DNA from: Chlorops oryzae
Taxonomy: Eukaryota > Arthropoda > Insecta > Diptera > Chloropidae
DNA: 64,000 bases
Reading direction: 5' to 3'
Assembly: GCA_020466095.1 (NCBI GenBank)
Contig: CM035808.1
Span: forward strand, 49,668,978-49,732,977
The translations under genes were made by a program, and so were the position numbers. Positions 21,756-32,624 of this stretch are shown here, piece by piece. Each line of letters begins with the position of its first letter. Within the stretch, counting starts at the first letter, position 1. Below the pieces are notes generated by a model. That model was given only the letters and a program-made list of their open reading frames with translations, was not told where the DNA came from and made no database searches.

Positions 21756-23519
21756 ATAATTTTTTTAAAGCCCGCGCACGTCTTTTGTGTAGAAAAACAG
21801 CTCAATGCGACCAAGAGATATGTCCACCGCAGAGAGTATTATCCCATTTTGGTATAACGAAAGGAAGCACTTTCCGCTTTGATTCTTAGATTAAAACTTA
21901 CTGTTTTTCTCTTTCCGATGTTATTTCAATTGTTTGCAATTCTCTAATTCACTGTCAGTTAAAAATTCTATTTTTTTTTTTTTTAATTATTTTCTCCAAT
22001 ATTTATGTGCACAACTTGCTAATGACTCCGTTATTCCACGCAGGTGAAAACATATTGCCAACAGGCAAGCTTTTTGCAACAAAAGCGCGAGCGAAGAGAG
22101 TCGTCCAGCTCAGGTAGGAAGTCCTGCGAGTTCCTCGAACACAAAATTTCTCCTGTTTAGATTGGCAATGCCGGCTGCTGCTGCGTGTAAATGCATCAAA
22201 TGCAAAGCTCGTTTCTGGCCTTCGTGCTTAAATTCAGTAATACACAATTGCGAGAGAAAACATATTTAAAGAATTTATTGCTTCAATATTCGCATTCATT
22301 TCGTTGCGATTTAAAATAAATCAAAGCTCAGCAGAAGGACAATACGGCGAAAAGCTGTTGCTCTAAGGGGCTTTGCGCAAAGTCCTCATATGCTTAAGAT
22401 TTAAGGTATGCTTCAAAAAAGTTTTCCTTGGTTTTCGTCTACCAGGCTTTTTCCAACCGTTTTTTTTTTTTTTTTTGTTTGTTTTTTGTCTGCGTTCGTT
22501 GGAGAGAACTTCAGGGCTATGTTGGTATTGTTGTGTTTGCTAGATTTAAGCAACAACCAATTTCATTGGGTGAGTGAAATTCAAGGCTTAATCCAAATTC
22601 TACTATTTTAGTGCTTTCTTCATAGTCGTATTTTCCCATGGGCTCACCCATCAGTCTTTCAGTAAACGAAAATTAGTACATACAAACTTGTAACTTTTTT
22701 AACAAGGGCAATAAGAGTTTCATTACAAAGCTTATCAAAAATATTTTACGTAAGTTATGGACTGTCTTTTAACACGTCTTGGCCTTGAAGTCAAATAAGT
22801 CGAGGCATGCCTGGTGCCAAATGTGGTCGACCACATTAGACTGAAATGTTTCCTTAAGGGTCGTGTGTGATAACGTTTGTGAAAAGCCATGCAGGTATGT
22901 ATGTACCTATTTGGAAACGTTATCTGCATAGCAATAAACATTTCGTACGAAGGCAGTATCGATCACAGCACTAGAAGGAAGAAGAACTCAAGGCTGTGTT
23001 CGGCTTGAAGTGAAATCTTTTAATAGAAAAAACTTCTACGATTTCCCGCGAAAAATTTCTCGCACTCTTCAGAGATGTTATTCTTAAATAATGCTTGATT
23101 TAAACAATTCATACGGCAATCCATACATAGTTTATGGATCGATTCCATAGATATAAAACACTCTGAAAATATCAGGATGGCAGAAACATTAAGGGGACTC
23201 ATGAAGCATTAAAAAATCAGCTTTGCGCAGATTCGCCAGAAAGGATTTGCAAAGTTTCATAAGTGCATATTTGGCGAATTTCTTTTTAACGAACCAAATT
23301 CTTAGAAGCTTTCACACACTGTGCAACACAAACAAACATCAATCCGGTTTGAACAAAACAAAAATTCTCAAAACATCATTTTTGTATTATATGCTTTGCA
23401 TATTTCGATAAGCATATTGTTTAAAATTTCCAGATTTTTGGAATCCATTTTACTTTTAGTTCTTGGAGAGCATACTCACATATGTGTAGGTAAGTATGTT
23501 TAATTTATAAGCGCATATT

Positions 23520-23730
23520 TCTTAAACTGAGCTTACATCTCAAGTTTCATCAAAAGCAGAAAAGAAAACTGTATACAGGCAAACACACAGTTCAATCGAA
23601 TGTCCTCATGACGCTAATCCTTTTTTGTTCATACTATGTAAGATCTTTCTGGAATTCATCTTGACAATGCATACATACGCACAAACGAAATACATTCCCG
23701 TGTAAGCAATCCGACACACTTTCTCCTCAG
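23520..23730 (-). repeat. Old, diverged DINE family B fragment
   Basis: AACTGTATACAGGCAAACAC, TCAATCGAATGTCCTCATGA and GACGCTAATCC align in order with family-B phrases (AACTGTATACAGACAGAC, AATCGAATCTCCTGGTGACGC). A CCGACACACTTT-like end follows. It is diverged and incomplete. Confidence 0.4.
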
Positions 23731-25114
23731 GCGCAAAAGGATCCTAATGCTGGTTTTCTATATATAAATATATTCACGTATTCAGTGGAATTGCGCCGCT
23801 GAAGACATTCTATTAATTATGTTAAATCAGTTTCAGGATCAAAAACTTATCGGATTAACAGACTACATATCAAGCGATATTTCCTTTAAGTTTCGAGTGG
23901 GCGTTTTAAAGTACATATTTCCATCAAACTCATGTGCGCTCACAAAATAAGACAATTAAAGGAAATTTCTGAAATTAGACATCGCTTTCATGCGCAATAG
24001 ACAAATATCCTCCTTATATGTTATGTTTATTTATGTTGAAAATATTTGTCATGTTTCATAAAAATCTGCCAGATATGGTGTTTTAGTGAGCTATTTTGTT
24101 GGATTGCACGGAATGCAATCTACTTATGGAGATGTGTTTACATCATAAAGCTTGAGTCCAAATAAAGGCATAAATTCAAGTTTATTTATTCAGTTGCTAG
24201 CATGGAACTTAATTATGACCAGATTGTGATATTTTTATTTATTATGAACTCCATTTTAGAATCCATCGGAAGACAGACATGACGCTATAACACGGCTACT
24301 GTGTCTCAGAAAATGTAACATTATTTTATCGAAATATGTTATGGCATAAAAATATGATTGACTAAAAATCACAAGGCCTCAATAAAGCAACAAAACCGTT
24401 CAGCCTAAAAAGTTACCAATTCAACAAAATCCGTTCCACGAAATTCCCTTAAAATTTTTTGTATCGATAAAAGCGTCGAAGAGCTTTGACTATGTATGTA
24501 CGCGTATATTCAGGGCATATGGTGGTTGAATTTCCTCACCAAATTTTCAAAGCATATAAAAATAGCAACAAAGACGATTTATACACAAACGAAAATTGTT
24601 AATTTACATATAAACGCGTTCATAATGATGTCAAATGAGCAACAGACACACGACCAACATAAATAAAAAAAAAAAAGAACAAAAGCCAGTTAAAAGAAAA
24701 AAGGCAGAAAAGTAAGAAGCGGTTAAGCTTTTTGTTGGTGTCGCGCGTTTATGTTCGTCATCCATCCGTGTGGTGGAAAGGATGGAAAAATTTAAGACTT
24801 ATAAAGAGTGAAATGAATGGCACGATTTTTATATGATGCCCAGTTACCAAGAGGAAGCGCTGGATTAATAATTAAAAAATTATACGCAAAACGGACAACA
24901 GCCATCAGTTGAGTTGAAGGGCCTTAATGATCTATTGCGTTCTAAATTGATTTTCTGTTTAATAAATTGGTTCTCCTCCCACACAATTCAAGATGGTCAT
25001 TGTGTTTGCACAGTAGGATGAATGCATGGTAAATTATCTCTTCCGCAGGTTCCATCGAACTTTATCCTTAAACGCACACGTAAACACTGTGCAAAAGGCG
25101 TGAAAGTTAATAAT

Positions 25115-25970
25115 AACAAGTAAGGGTGTTATAATCAGGCGAGCCTGACAATAGAATACCCGACACAGACGCACATGTTCAAATAGTTTTTCATATCAAG
25201 AGTTATTTAAGGCCATAGGGGGCCCCATATACCGACTTTTGTTAAATTTCTTTATGAAAACTGCCCCTTTGCCACGCCCACATTTCCAATTTTTGTTGAA
25301 TTATAATCGGAGGCTTAAATAAACGCTCTAATCCTAAGTTTTATTGAAATATTTAGAAAAAATCCGATTTTGAGGCAGTTTTGGGATTTTTGTGGCAGAC
25401 CCTAGTACTGGAGGTACCCTTAATAATGGACTGATCAAATTTTTTGGAAGGATGTTAATGGCTACAAAGGAAGCATAAGTGCCAAATTTCGTTCAAGTCC
25501 CATTTGAATTTCGGGTGTAGGAGACAATTTTCGAAAACCGCCCTTCTGCCACTCCCACTTTTCCAATTTTTGAAAATCATATTACTGGCCTTTAAATATG
25601 ATCAAATATCAAATTTCATTAAGAAATCTTGAAAAACTTCGATCTTAGAGCAGTTTTTGTAATTTTCGTAACAGACCCTAGTACTGGAGGTACCCCTAAA
25701 AATGGTCCGATTGGGTCCATTCTTGTTCTTACTAATGTCCCCGTGAGCACGCATACCAAATTTTGTCAAGATAGCTCCACTCCTTCGATAAGATAACTGT
25801 ATACAGACAGACAGACGGACAGACAGACGGACGTGTCTAAATCGAATCTCCTGGTGACGCTGATCATTTCTATATATATTTTGTATGGTCTATCTTGACT
25901 GGTTATGGATGTTACACACAACCACACAAACGCAATATACCCACGACACAGAGTGTGTCGGGTATAAAAA
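25115..25970 (-). mobile_element. DINE-1-like element, family B (full length)
   Basis: The 3' end at the left is AACAAGTAAGGGTGTTATA followed by the hairpin GTCAGGC/GCCTGAC region (here ATCAGGCGAGCCTGAC). The 5' end at the right is CGACACAGAGTGTGTCGGG plus TATAAAAA. The microsatellite (GACA/GGAC) is at 25803-25833. The repeated phrase GACCCTAGTACTGGAGGTACC occurs twice within the element. Confidence 0.85.
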
Positions 25971-26898
25971 CCTCCAACGTACAACAGCACCAGCGCGAGC
26001 ACCAGCCCCAGAGCAGAAATTCTTTTTAAATATTCCTTTTTGTATTACGTCGACTTCGTCACTTTATTGTGTTTCAATTTGGTACATCCTTCAACACAAC
26101 AAATTGACAGTTCACTGAGGTAGACATTTTCATAATTTTCTTTATGCTGCTTTCTGGTGACGTATATCCTATCTCCAAAGAGCTATAAAGAAGGGATAAG
26201 CAGGCACGAAAATGAAAACCGTCAACAGTGAAAACAATAAATTTAATATTTTCTTGTTATTTTTTTTTTACTTTAAATGGCTATAGTGTGTTCCGTAACA
26301 CTCTTCTATGTGCAGCGACTTTTCTGATGAAACTCTTACAACGGCAGCCTTTTATAATGCAATCGAATTATCAGACCAGTTTTTAAGATTGACACTAGTT
26401 TACAATTAAATATTTTATATTTTTCAGGACATCTGAATGCACTTTTCATTTGGACTCTGGCCTTCTAAGCACGAAAACAGCATTTGAAACAATCTAGAAA
26501 TCTAGAAGCGTTGTATACACCCAACATATATAGTGCGTTTCAGTCGAGAAAAAAAGACGAATAATTTGGGCATAATCTAAAATTATTTTCATTGAAGTTT
26601 AGAATTCGCTTATACTTTTGCTCTAAATACGGCTCAAAGAGAGCTGCAAAAACTATATTCTTTTTTTGTCACTTCAAAATTTTAAAGACAGTTTTTTAAA
26701 TTCTGTATACTTTTAGGGTCAGAGAACACATAAATTGATTTTAATAAATGCCCAACACGTATTTGGGTAGTGCATTACCAAAGAAATGAAGTTTTTCATA
26801 GATAAGAGGCTATCTCCAATTCTGTCAGAAATGAAACAGAAATCAAAAACTTCTTATAAAAAAACACTTCCGAAAATTTCTGATTAATTTCTGAAGGT
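25971..26898. other. 0.9 kb unassigned DNA
   Basis: AT-rich sequence with no recognisable gene. A short GCGCGAGCACCAGCCCCAG stretch is next to the DINE end. Confidence 0.4.
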
Positions 26899-26920
26899 TT
26901 TTATACCCGACACACTCTGT
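26899..26920 (+). repeat. DINE family B 5' terminus remnant
   Basis: TTTATACCCGACACACTCTG is the family-B 5' end. The hAT element at 26929 is inserted within or right after it; the host sequence resumes at 28229 with AACGCTAGGAC, which does not follow the family-B consensus. Confidence 0.5.
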
Positions 26921-26928
26921 GTCATAAC

Positions 26929-28220
26929 TAGAGCTGGAAAAAATATGCTCCAAAATTTTTTAAATATGCATGCAAATATGCTCAAGAAAGTGGATAAATA
27001 TGCTCGAAATTATGCTTTTGTAAATCGGCTTTTGTTCTCAAAAAACAACAACAACTAATATGTACTTAAAAATATAGCTTTTTTGTTATAAAGATTATAT
27101 AAGCCCTTCAAATGTTCAATCTAATCGCATTTTTATTTTTTAAACTGAGCGAATTGGCCAAGAACAAAGCTAATTTTTTAACTGGTTAAGAAATTACACG
27201 TTGATTTTTTGAAAGTTTCCAAATGATTTTTACATTTTATGATGACATGTTTTTTAAGATTTTCGAATGAAAATGATTTTCGCCGTTCACCAAACACGAA
27301 CTTGTATTGAGAGAATATTCGCTAGACATCCATAGTCGTGGTTGGCGTGTATCTAAATATTGATATTACAGCTGGTGAAACGAATTCCTTCCATCGAAGA
27401 CGCCTTAATTTCAACTGAACAGCAGCCATGAATTGAATACTTTGGCTAAGTTCTAAGCCTTGCGTCTCTAGTTTCGTTATTGCATGGACACCGCTATTGT
27501 TTTAATTTAACGCACACTAATCACTTAATTGGCACAACTCAAAATTTTGCATTTCTCGGGCCAACAGCTAATAGCTCTCGACACCAGTAAAAACAATTTG
27601 TTTTCTAAATTTATATTATTCTTAAATAACTGCAGAATCAATAAATATCAATGTTTATTTTCCAAATGTTCCGTTTCCTGCAGTAAAATATTGGCAAACA
27701 TGAAAAAAGCTATCAAAAAATTTTTGAATTGTGCCGGTTTAGTGATTAGTGTGCGATAAGCTTATTGAGGCTTTATGTCCTGCAGAGCAAAAATTGCTTT
27801 TGATCTTCCAATGAACCAAATTGTGTAAACCAAAATTGTGTATCCAATAATTTTCAATAAATGCGTGGGTTGGAGTCACGGCTGCCACTCACTTCAAGTT
27901 TTTTTTTGTACGAAATCTGTCAAAAAAGGTACAAAAATTGTTCCGCAGTCGATTTTTAGTCAAACGTAGTGACAAGGTAGGTCTAAGCAATTACCAATGT
28001 AAAAAGGCACCACATTTTGTGTTCAATGTTTTTAGAGTTGCCAGATGAATAAAAATCTTTATTTGGTCTGTATTTACATAAAATTTACGAAACCAATGAC
28101 CAGAATCACAAAAATATGCTCATTCTATGAATATTTAACAAGAAATGCATGCTCTGACAAAAATAGAAAATTTATGCAAAAGCATATGTTTTATGCTCAA
28201 GCATATTTTTTCCAGCTCTA
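26929..28220. mobile_element. Non-autonomous hAT element, 1292 bp
   Basis: Perfect terminal inverted repeats TAGAGCTGGAAAAAATATGC, with an exact 8-bp duplication GTCATAAC at 26921-26928 and 28221-28228. Subterminal ATATGCTC words recur near both ends. No transposase is recognisable; a 76-codon frame at 27529-27759 has no known domain. An inner inverted repeat (CGCACACTAATCAC at about 27513, its complement at about 27745) may mark a nested MITE. Confidence 0.9.
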
Positions 28221-28228
28221 GTCATAAC

Positions 28229-28402
28229 AACGCTAGGACATCGCCGCACAGTGTCACTCTTGCGGCCAAAAATGATAAAAATCAAAAGTATCCGTTTCGA
28301 AATTTTTTTTATTGCAGAATCGTTCAGAATACTCTAAATAAGTGAAATGCAAAATTTCAAGTCCGTGCGAATTTTAGTGAAAAATTTTTACGCCCTTAAA
28401 GC
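28229..28402. other. Host sequence between hAT and the CACTGA-ended element
   Basis: Short AT-rich spacer. ACATCGCCGCACAGTGTCACT is the only GC-rich part. No gene. Confidence 0.4.
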
Positions 28403-28689
28403 TACACTGAAAAAATTTTGTATCGTTGTTTCTACGATTGGAAGACGTATAAAAAATATAATAGAATCTACGTAAAATACAATAAGTTTTACTGTAAATC
28501 CAATAGTTTCTATTGTGGAAGAATTATGTCCATCATAGATTTTACGATTAAAATATCATAAAATCTACGATGGAAATGTCATAGAATCTACGTAAAATAC
28601 AATAATTTCTACTGTCAATCTAATAGTTTCTACTGTTTCCCACTTATATTGATATTATATATAGATGTTATTATAATAGAAGTAACATC

Positions 28690-28925
28690 TGTTGGATCAA
28701 CTTGTAAATCCAAACTATAAATTTAAGTTTTTTTTTCTAATCACAATATCATAAAAAAATATGATTCTAAACTGTAATAATGTCGAAAAAACTTAAGAAA
28801 GAAAAAAGGAGAAACCGAGAAGAAAAACTATTTTGAAGTAAAGTAAAGAATTCTCTCAAAAATTTTCTGGTTTCATTTAAAATCATGTTAGTAAAGGATT
28901 TTCTCAAAATCCTTTGGTTTCAAAT
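28690..28925 (-). repeat. Partial LTR related to BEL element 1
   Basis: 236 bp match the BEL element 1 LTR in the opposite orientation, from TGTTGGATCAAC to GGTTTCAAAT; the last ~65 bp of the LTR are missing. The flank next to the intact LTR end (AGATGTTACTTCTATTATAA, inverted) is the same as that beside the LTR at 15041. Confidence 0.85.
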
Positions 28926-28962
28926 ATAATATAATAAAAATAGCAAGCTCAAATCATATCAC

Positions 28963-29031
28963 GCGATGGCGTAGTTGAAGTGTGCTAGACTTGTAATCTG
29001 GAAGGTCCGAGTTCGAACCCTGTCACAGGCC
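28963..29031 (+). repeat. tRNA-like module (A and B boxes)
   Basis: A box TGGCGTAGTTG (28967-28977) and B box AGTTCGAACCC (29010-29020) are about 32 nt apart, the usual tRNA spacing. The segment looks like a tRNA from GCGATGG to CACAGGCC. The T stem does not pair well (CCGAG versus CCTGT), so I call it a SINE head or tRNA pseudogene. Confidence 0.55.
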
Positions 29032-29302
29032 AAAGAAATTAGTGGAAGAATCGAGAATAAAACAGGAAAAGGAAAAAAGGAAAAAATATGCGGAACAGAA
29101 AGTATGCTGCCAGCCAATAAATAATAGTTGCTTTCATCGCGCCTTCCAAAACGTCACGAACAAGCTCTTTCATGAAAATCCTGTAGAATCTTTTTTAATT
29201 TTTTAAGCATAAAAAGATTGGTAAAATTTTTTTGCTCTCAGTTTTTTAAATTATATAAATGTTAAAATATCTACTTTACCAAAAAAACAAAAAACAAAAA
29301 AA

Positions 29303-29342
29303 TACGTTCGCTGGAGCACGGATCGAACCCGCCGACAAGAAT
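29303..29342 (-). repeat. B-box half of a tRNA-like sequence
   Basis: On the minus strand TGTCGGCGGGTTCGATCCGT contains the B box GGGTTCGATCC. No A box is found upstream. Confidence 0.4.
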
Positions 29343-29560
29343 TCATTTTAAAATTAAGAAGTTATAGAAATGTACTTCAAGATTTGAAACCGTAGTTCCT
29401 ATGAAATAACATCATAGTTCCTAAGATGGAATATGATAGCTCCCACGATGGAATATCGTTAAATTTACGTAATAAATCGTTGAAATCAATGACATTCCTC
29501 ATCGTAGAAACTACTGCAAAGCTGTCGTAGAATCTATGATACCTATCAATACAATTCCAA

Positions 29561-31334
29561 AAATATGTTTTTGAATTTAAATCAATATAAAAAGTAGCGT
29601 TAGTTAAAAAAATTGAGTATTTGGGATTAAAAGATTAGAGTTCCACAAATTTTAAAACACATTAAAAAAATTTTACGAAAAAAAACCTTTCCAGTTTTAT
29701 TATATATTTTTTCACTATTTCTTTTTTTAAAAGGGCGATTCCGCTATACACGCTATACGGTTTTGAAGGATTTTCAAAAATTTACAAATCTCCCTCGCTC
29801 TCTATGGGTGATATTACTGTAAATTAAAGTTGTACAAACAGAAGATGAACTAAACGAAAAGAAAATGGGGAAATTAAATGCATTCATTTGTTGTAATGGG
29901 CAATTCCGCTATACACGATTTCCGATATTAATATTTTAATTACGATATTAATTGTTTTTTTTTTTTTTGTCACTTGGGCAAAGAAGAAAGTCGAATTTTC
30001 ATATTAAATACCTTTGTATTTGATTTAACTCCATATTTCATTTATAGGCGCATTTGCAAATATTACTATTCAAAAATCTTGGCAAAACTTTAAAGTCTTA
30101 CCTTTTTAAACTGTCACAAAACAGCCGTTGCCGACAATTTGAGGTTACATTTTACCGACTAAATTGAAGAAGAAATATTAATTTATTCTCGTGTTGCTAA
30201 AAATTTACGTAGGGGAAAGTAGTCGAATTCTGACCCCTTAAGAAATTTTGCTATAAATTTAAAACGCTGTTACTCAAGATAAAAACTTAGCATGTCATTA
30301 GCAAGAGAATATCATTACCTTTGTTTTTGCAATATAAAATTTTCATCAAGAATCTACTATAGATTATTTTAGAAACATCCAGTATACTAAATTTTGAAGG
30401 AAATTGTTGTTCTAAATATGATATTCAGCAATATCCGAAGTTTTTTTCTGTGAAGAAAATATATTAATAGCGCTTAAGGATTCGGTTTTTGGAAATGAGC
30501 GTTTTTTTGAATTAGTATGAAAATCGGGCGGGTCAAATTTTTCCACACGGTTGACTTTCTATAAAAATCAATTTTCTTAGAAACCTTACATATATTTTTT
30601 TCTCAATCTTTTATTTTTCCTTTATAACTCCTTAACACTTCTATCATACACCATTTAATATTATGAGAAAAATCTTAATCAGGATAAATTACCGATTTTT
30701 TTCTAAAACATAAAAGTTATAATTTTTATATAGAAATTTTTAATTTTTAATTTTTAATTATCTGCCGGTACCAAAAATACGATGAATTTAGGCTTGAGTT
30801 TGGTTTTGCAAGCTTCTAGTGGTGTAATTAAGAGTATTTAGCGTTTTTGAAAAAATACAAATTTTTTATTGGGAGATATGGGGTGGTCGATACATCGACC
30901 AAAGGCAGAATCACTATACACTGCGCGCCACTTGAAAAGCAGATATAACACATTTTTGTTTATATATATCTCTCAATCCATATAAGTGAGAGCGTTAAAT
31001 TTTTGTATTGAAGGTGGCACATCAATCCCTTATTTAATCCCGCTTAAATGGCTGAAATATGTGGTGTGGTGAATTTTTTATTAATTTTTGAACGAATCAA
31101 CTCCAAAAAAGGATCATAAAACTTACACCACTTGCATAGAACACCTTTAAAAAAAAGCGAGTTGTCAACATTTTCTTGTCTGACCTTTATTTATACATAA
31201 ACAAAACGTAGTAAGAATATTTTCCATAAAAAAGAACATCTTTTAATAATGGTTGGAACCCGCTTTGTTGGTTATAAGTTCAAGCACCCTGTTTGGGATG
31301 GACTCGTACATTGAAGCAATATAAGAAAGTGGAA
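29561..31334. other. 1.8 kb AT-rich DNA with a dispersed ATTCCGCTATACACG motif
   Basis: GGGCRATTCCGCTATACACG occurs at 29731-29750 and 29898-29917, with a related form GGCAGAATCACTATACACTG at 30904-30923. A GGTCGAT/ATCGACC palindrome lies near 30885. No coding frame was recognised. This may be an unclassified non-autonomous element. Confidence 0.4.
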
Positions 31335-31725
31335 TGGTGTAGAAAAAATTTTATTTGGCCCGCCCACTGCCACGCCCACAAATGAAGATTTTTCGTAACT
31401 TGCGAAGTAAAAGGCGTAGAAGCTTCAAATTCGCAACATAGGTTCAGCAAGGCGAATGAAAGGTGTAGGGAAAAAATGTATGTGGCCCGCCCACTGCCAC
31501 GCCCACAAATGAAGATTTTTCGTAACTTCCGAAGTAAAAGGCGTAGAAGCTTCAAATTCGCAACATAGGTTCACCAAGGCGAATGAAAGGTGTAGGGAAA
31601 TAATCTATGTGGCCCTCTCACTGCCACGCCCATAAATAGAGAAGCTAAACATAGTGCGCTCATAACGTCGGGACGCTGGGTATTTCAAAGTCGGGCTTGA
31701 CCGACTTTAGCTTTCTTACTTGTTT
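31335..31725 (+). mobile_element. DINE-1-like element, family A, 3' part with 126-bp tandem units
   Basis: Units starting GTGTAG at 31337, 31463 and 31590 repeat the block GGCCCGCCCACTGCCACGCC to CAAATTCGCAACATAGGTTC. The element ends with AAAGTCGGGCTTGACCGAC and 19 nt to ACTTGTT. The 5' end and microsatellite are missing. Confidence 0.75.
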
Positions 31726-32348
31726 GTTAATAAAATTAATATTTGGACGGCGTTCTTTTAAGAAATCAAGTGTTGTTAAAGACATTGTGATATGTTACTC
31801 AAAAATACAGCAAAAAATTTCGGGTAGGTGCGTTTTTCGCGTAAGTGCATAAAATTGTCTGGAAAATAATTGAATGCAGCTAAGCAGAATATACTGTATC
31901 GCATTTTCGCTTGTTAAAAACAGTTGAAACAACAAACAGCCATCTTGTATACATATATTTTTCGATTAATAAAAGCAATTGAGTTTTGCGAAAAACCTTG
32001 CTTTGAATTATATTTACTAACATTTATAAATACCATAATGAACTTCGTTCTTATCTGGTGTCCTATGACACAACTCAACTTGTTCTTTTGGAAAATGGGT
32101 GCGGGAAAAAATCTTTTAAATGGCTTATCCAATTGGAAGGCCCAACCCCAAAATCTGAGTGGAAAATTTTTGGAGGTTTGACTATCCGTCTGTTTTCCAT
32201 AGACCAACCTATCATTTACAAAAAAAATTAAGACTTTATTCGTATCCTTTGATTTTTAGGATTTTTTTAAAGTTGTTGGTCGAGATCTCGACCGCCAGGC
32301 AGATAATGGGTTAAGTATTAATGATTCCTAAAATACACTGTTGACTTG
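31726..32348. other. Unassigned AT-rich DNA
   Basis: No gene recognised. A perfect 16-bp palindrome GGTCGAGATCTCGACC is at 32278-32293. Confidence 0.4.
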
Positions 32349-32624
32349 TTGCACCCGCGATACAAAAAGTGTAAAAGTTTACTTTTTTCACAGAAATAAA
32401 GAGCTAACATTCTGAAACTTTGTGAAAGTAAGAAGAAACCAAAACTAAACATAATTTAATCGTTTTTCAAAGTGTAGTGATTGCCAGGTTAAAATAATCG
32501 ATAATTTAAATTGGTTGCACCCGCGATCTGACATCAAAATCGCGGGTGCAACTGTTTTAAATTTAACCTTCTTGTATGATTTGATACATATGTTGTTATT
32601 TTGATATGCCTTAACCAATAATAT

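Larger units (their letters stand above)
20411..25114. other. 4.7 kb mostly unassigned DNA, possibly single-copy host sequence
   Basis: This is the longest stretch without clear mobile elements. No frame exceeds about 84 codons and none has a recognisable domain. Between about 21050 and 22400 the base composition is more mixed, with a GAGA tract at 21691-21755. Donor-like CAG|GTAGGAAG is near 22110. A host promoter or 5' exon would fit, but no coding exon can be supported. Confidence 0.35.
28403..29560. mobile_element. Possible TA|CACTGA-ended element with dispersed TAGAATCTACG motifs
   Basis: The left end reads TA|CACTGAAAAAATTTTG, the same end type as at 38239. Words such as AGAATCTACGTAAAATACAA and ATAGTTTCTACTGT occur twice on the left (28463-28515 and 28579-28640). 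Inverted relatives (GTAGAAACTAC, GTAGAATCTATG) lie on the right (29500-29540). A right terminus was not found. The interior holds a BEL LTR fragment and tRNA-like modules. Confidence 0.45.

Noticed and set aside
28963..29031. tRNA-Thr gene with TGT anticodon
   Set aside because: The T stem does not pair (CCGAG against CCTGT), and the segment lies in a repeat.
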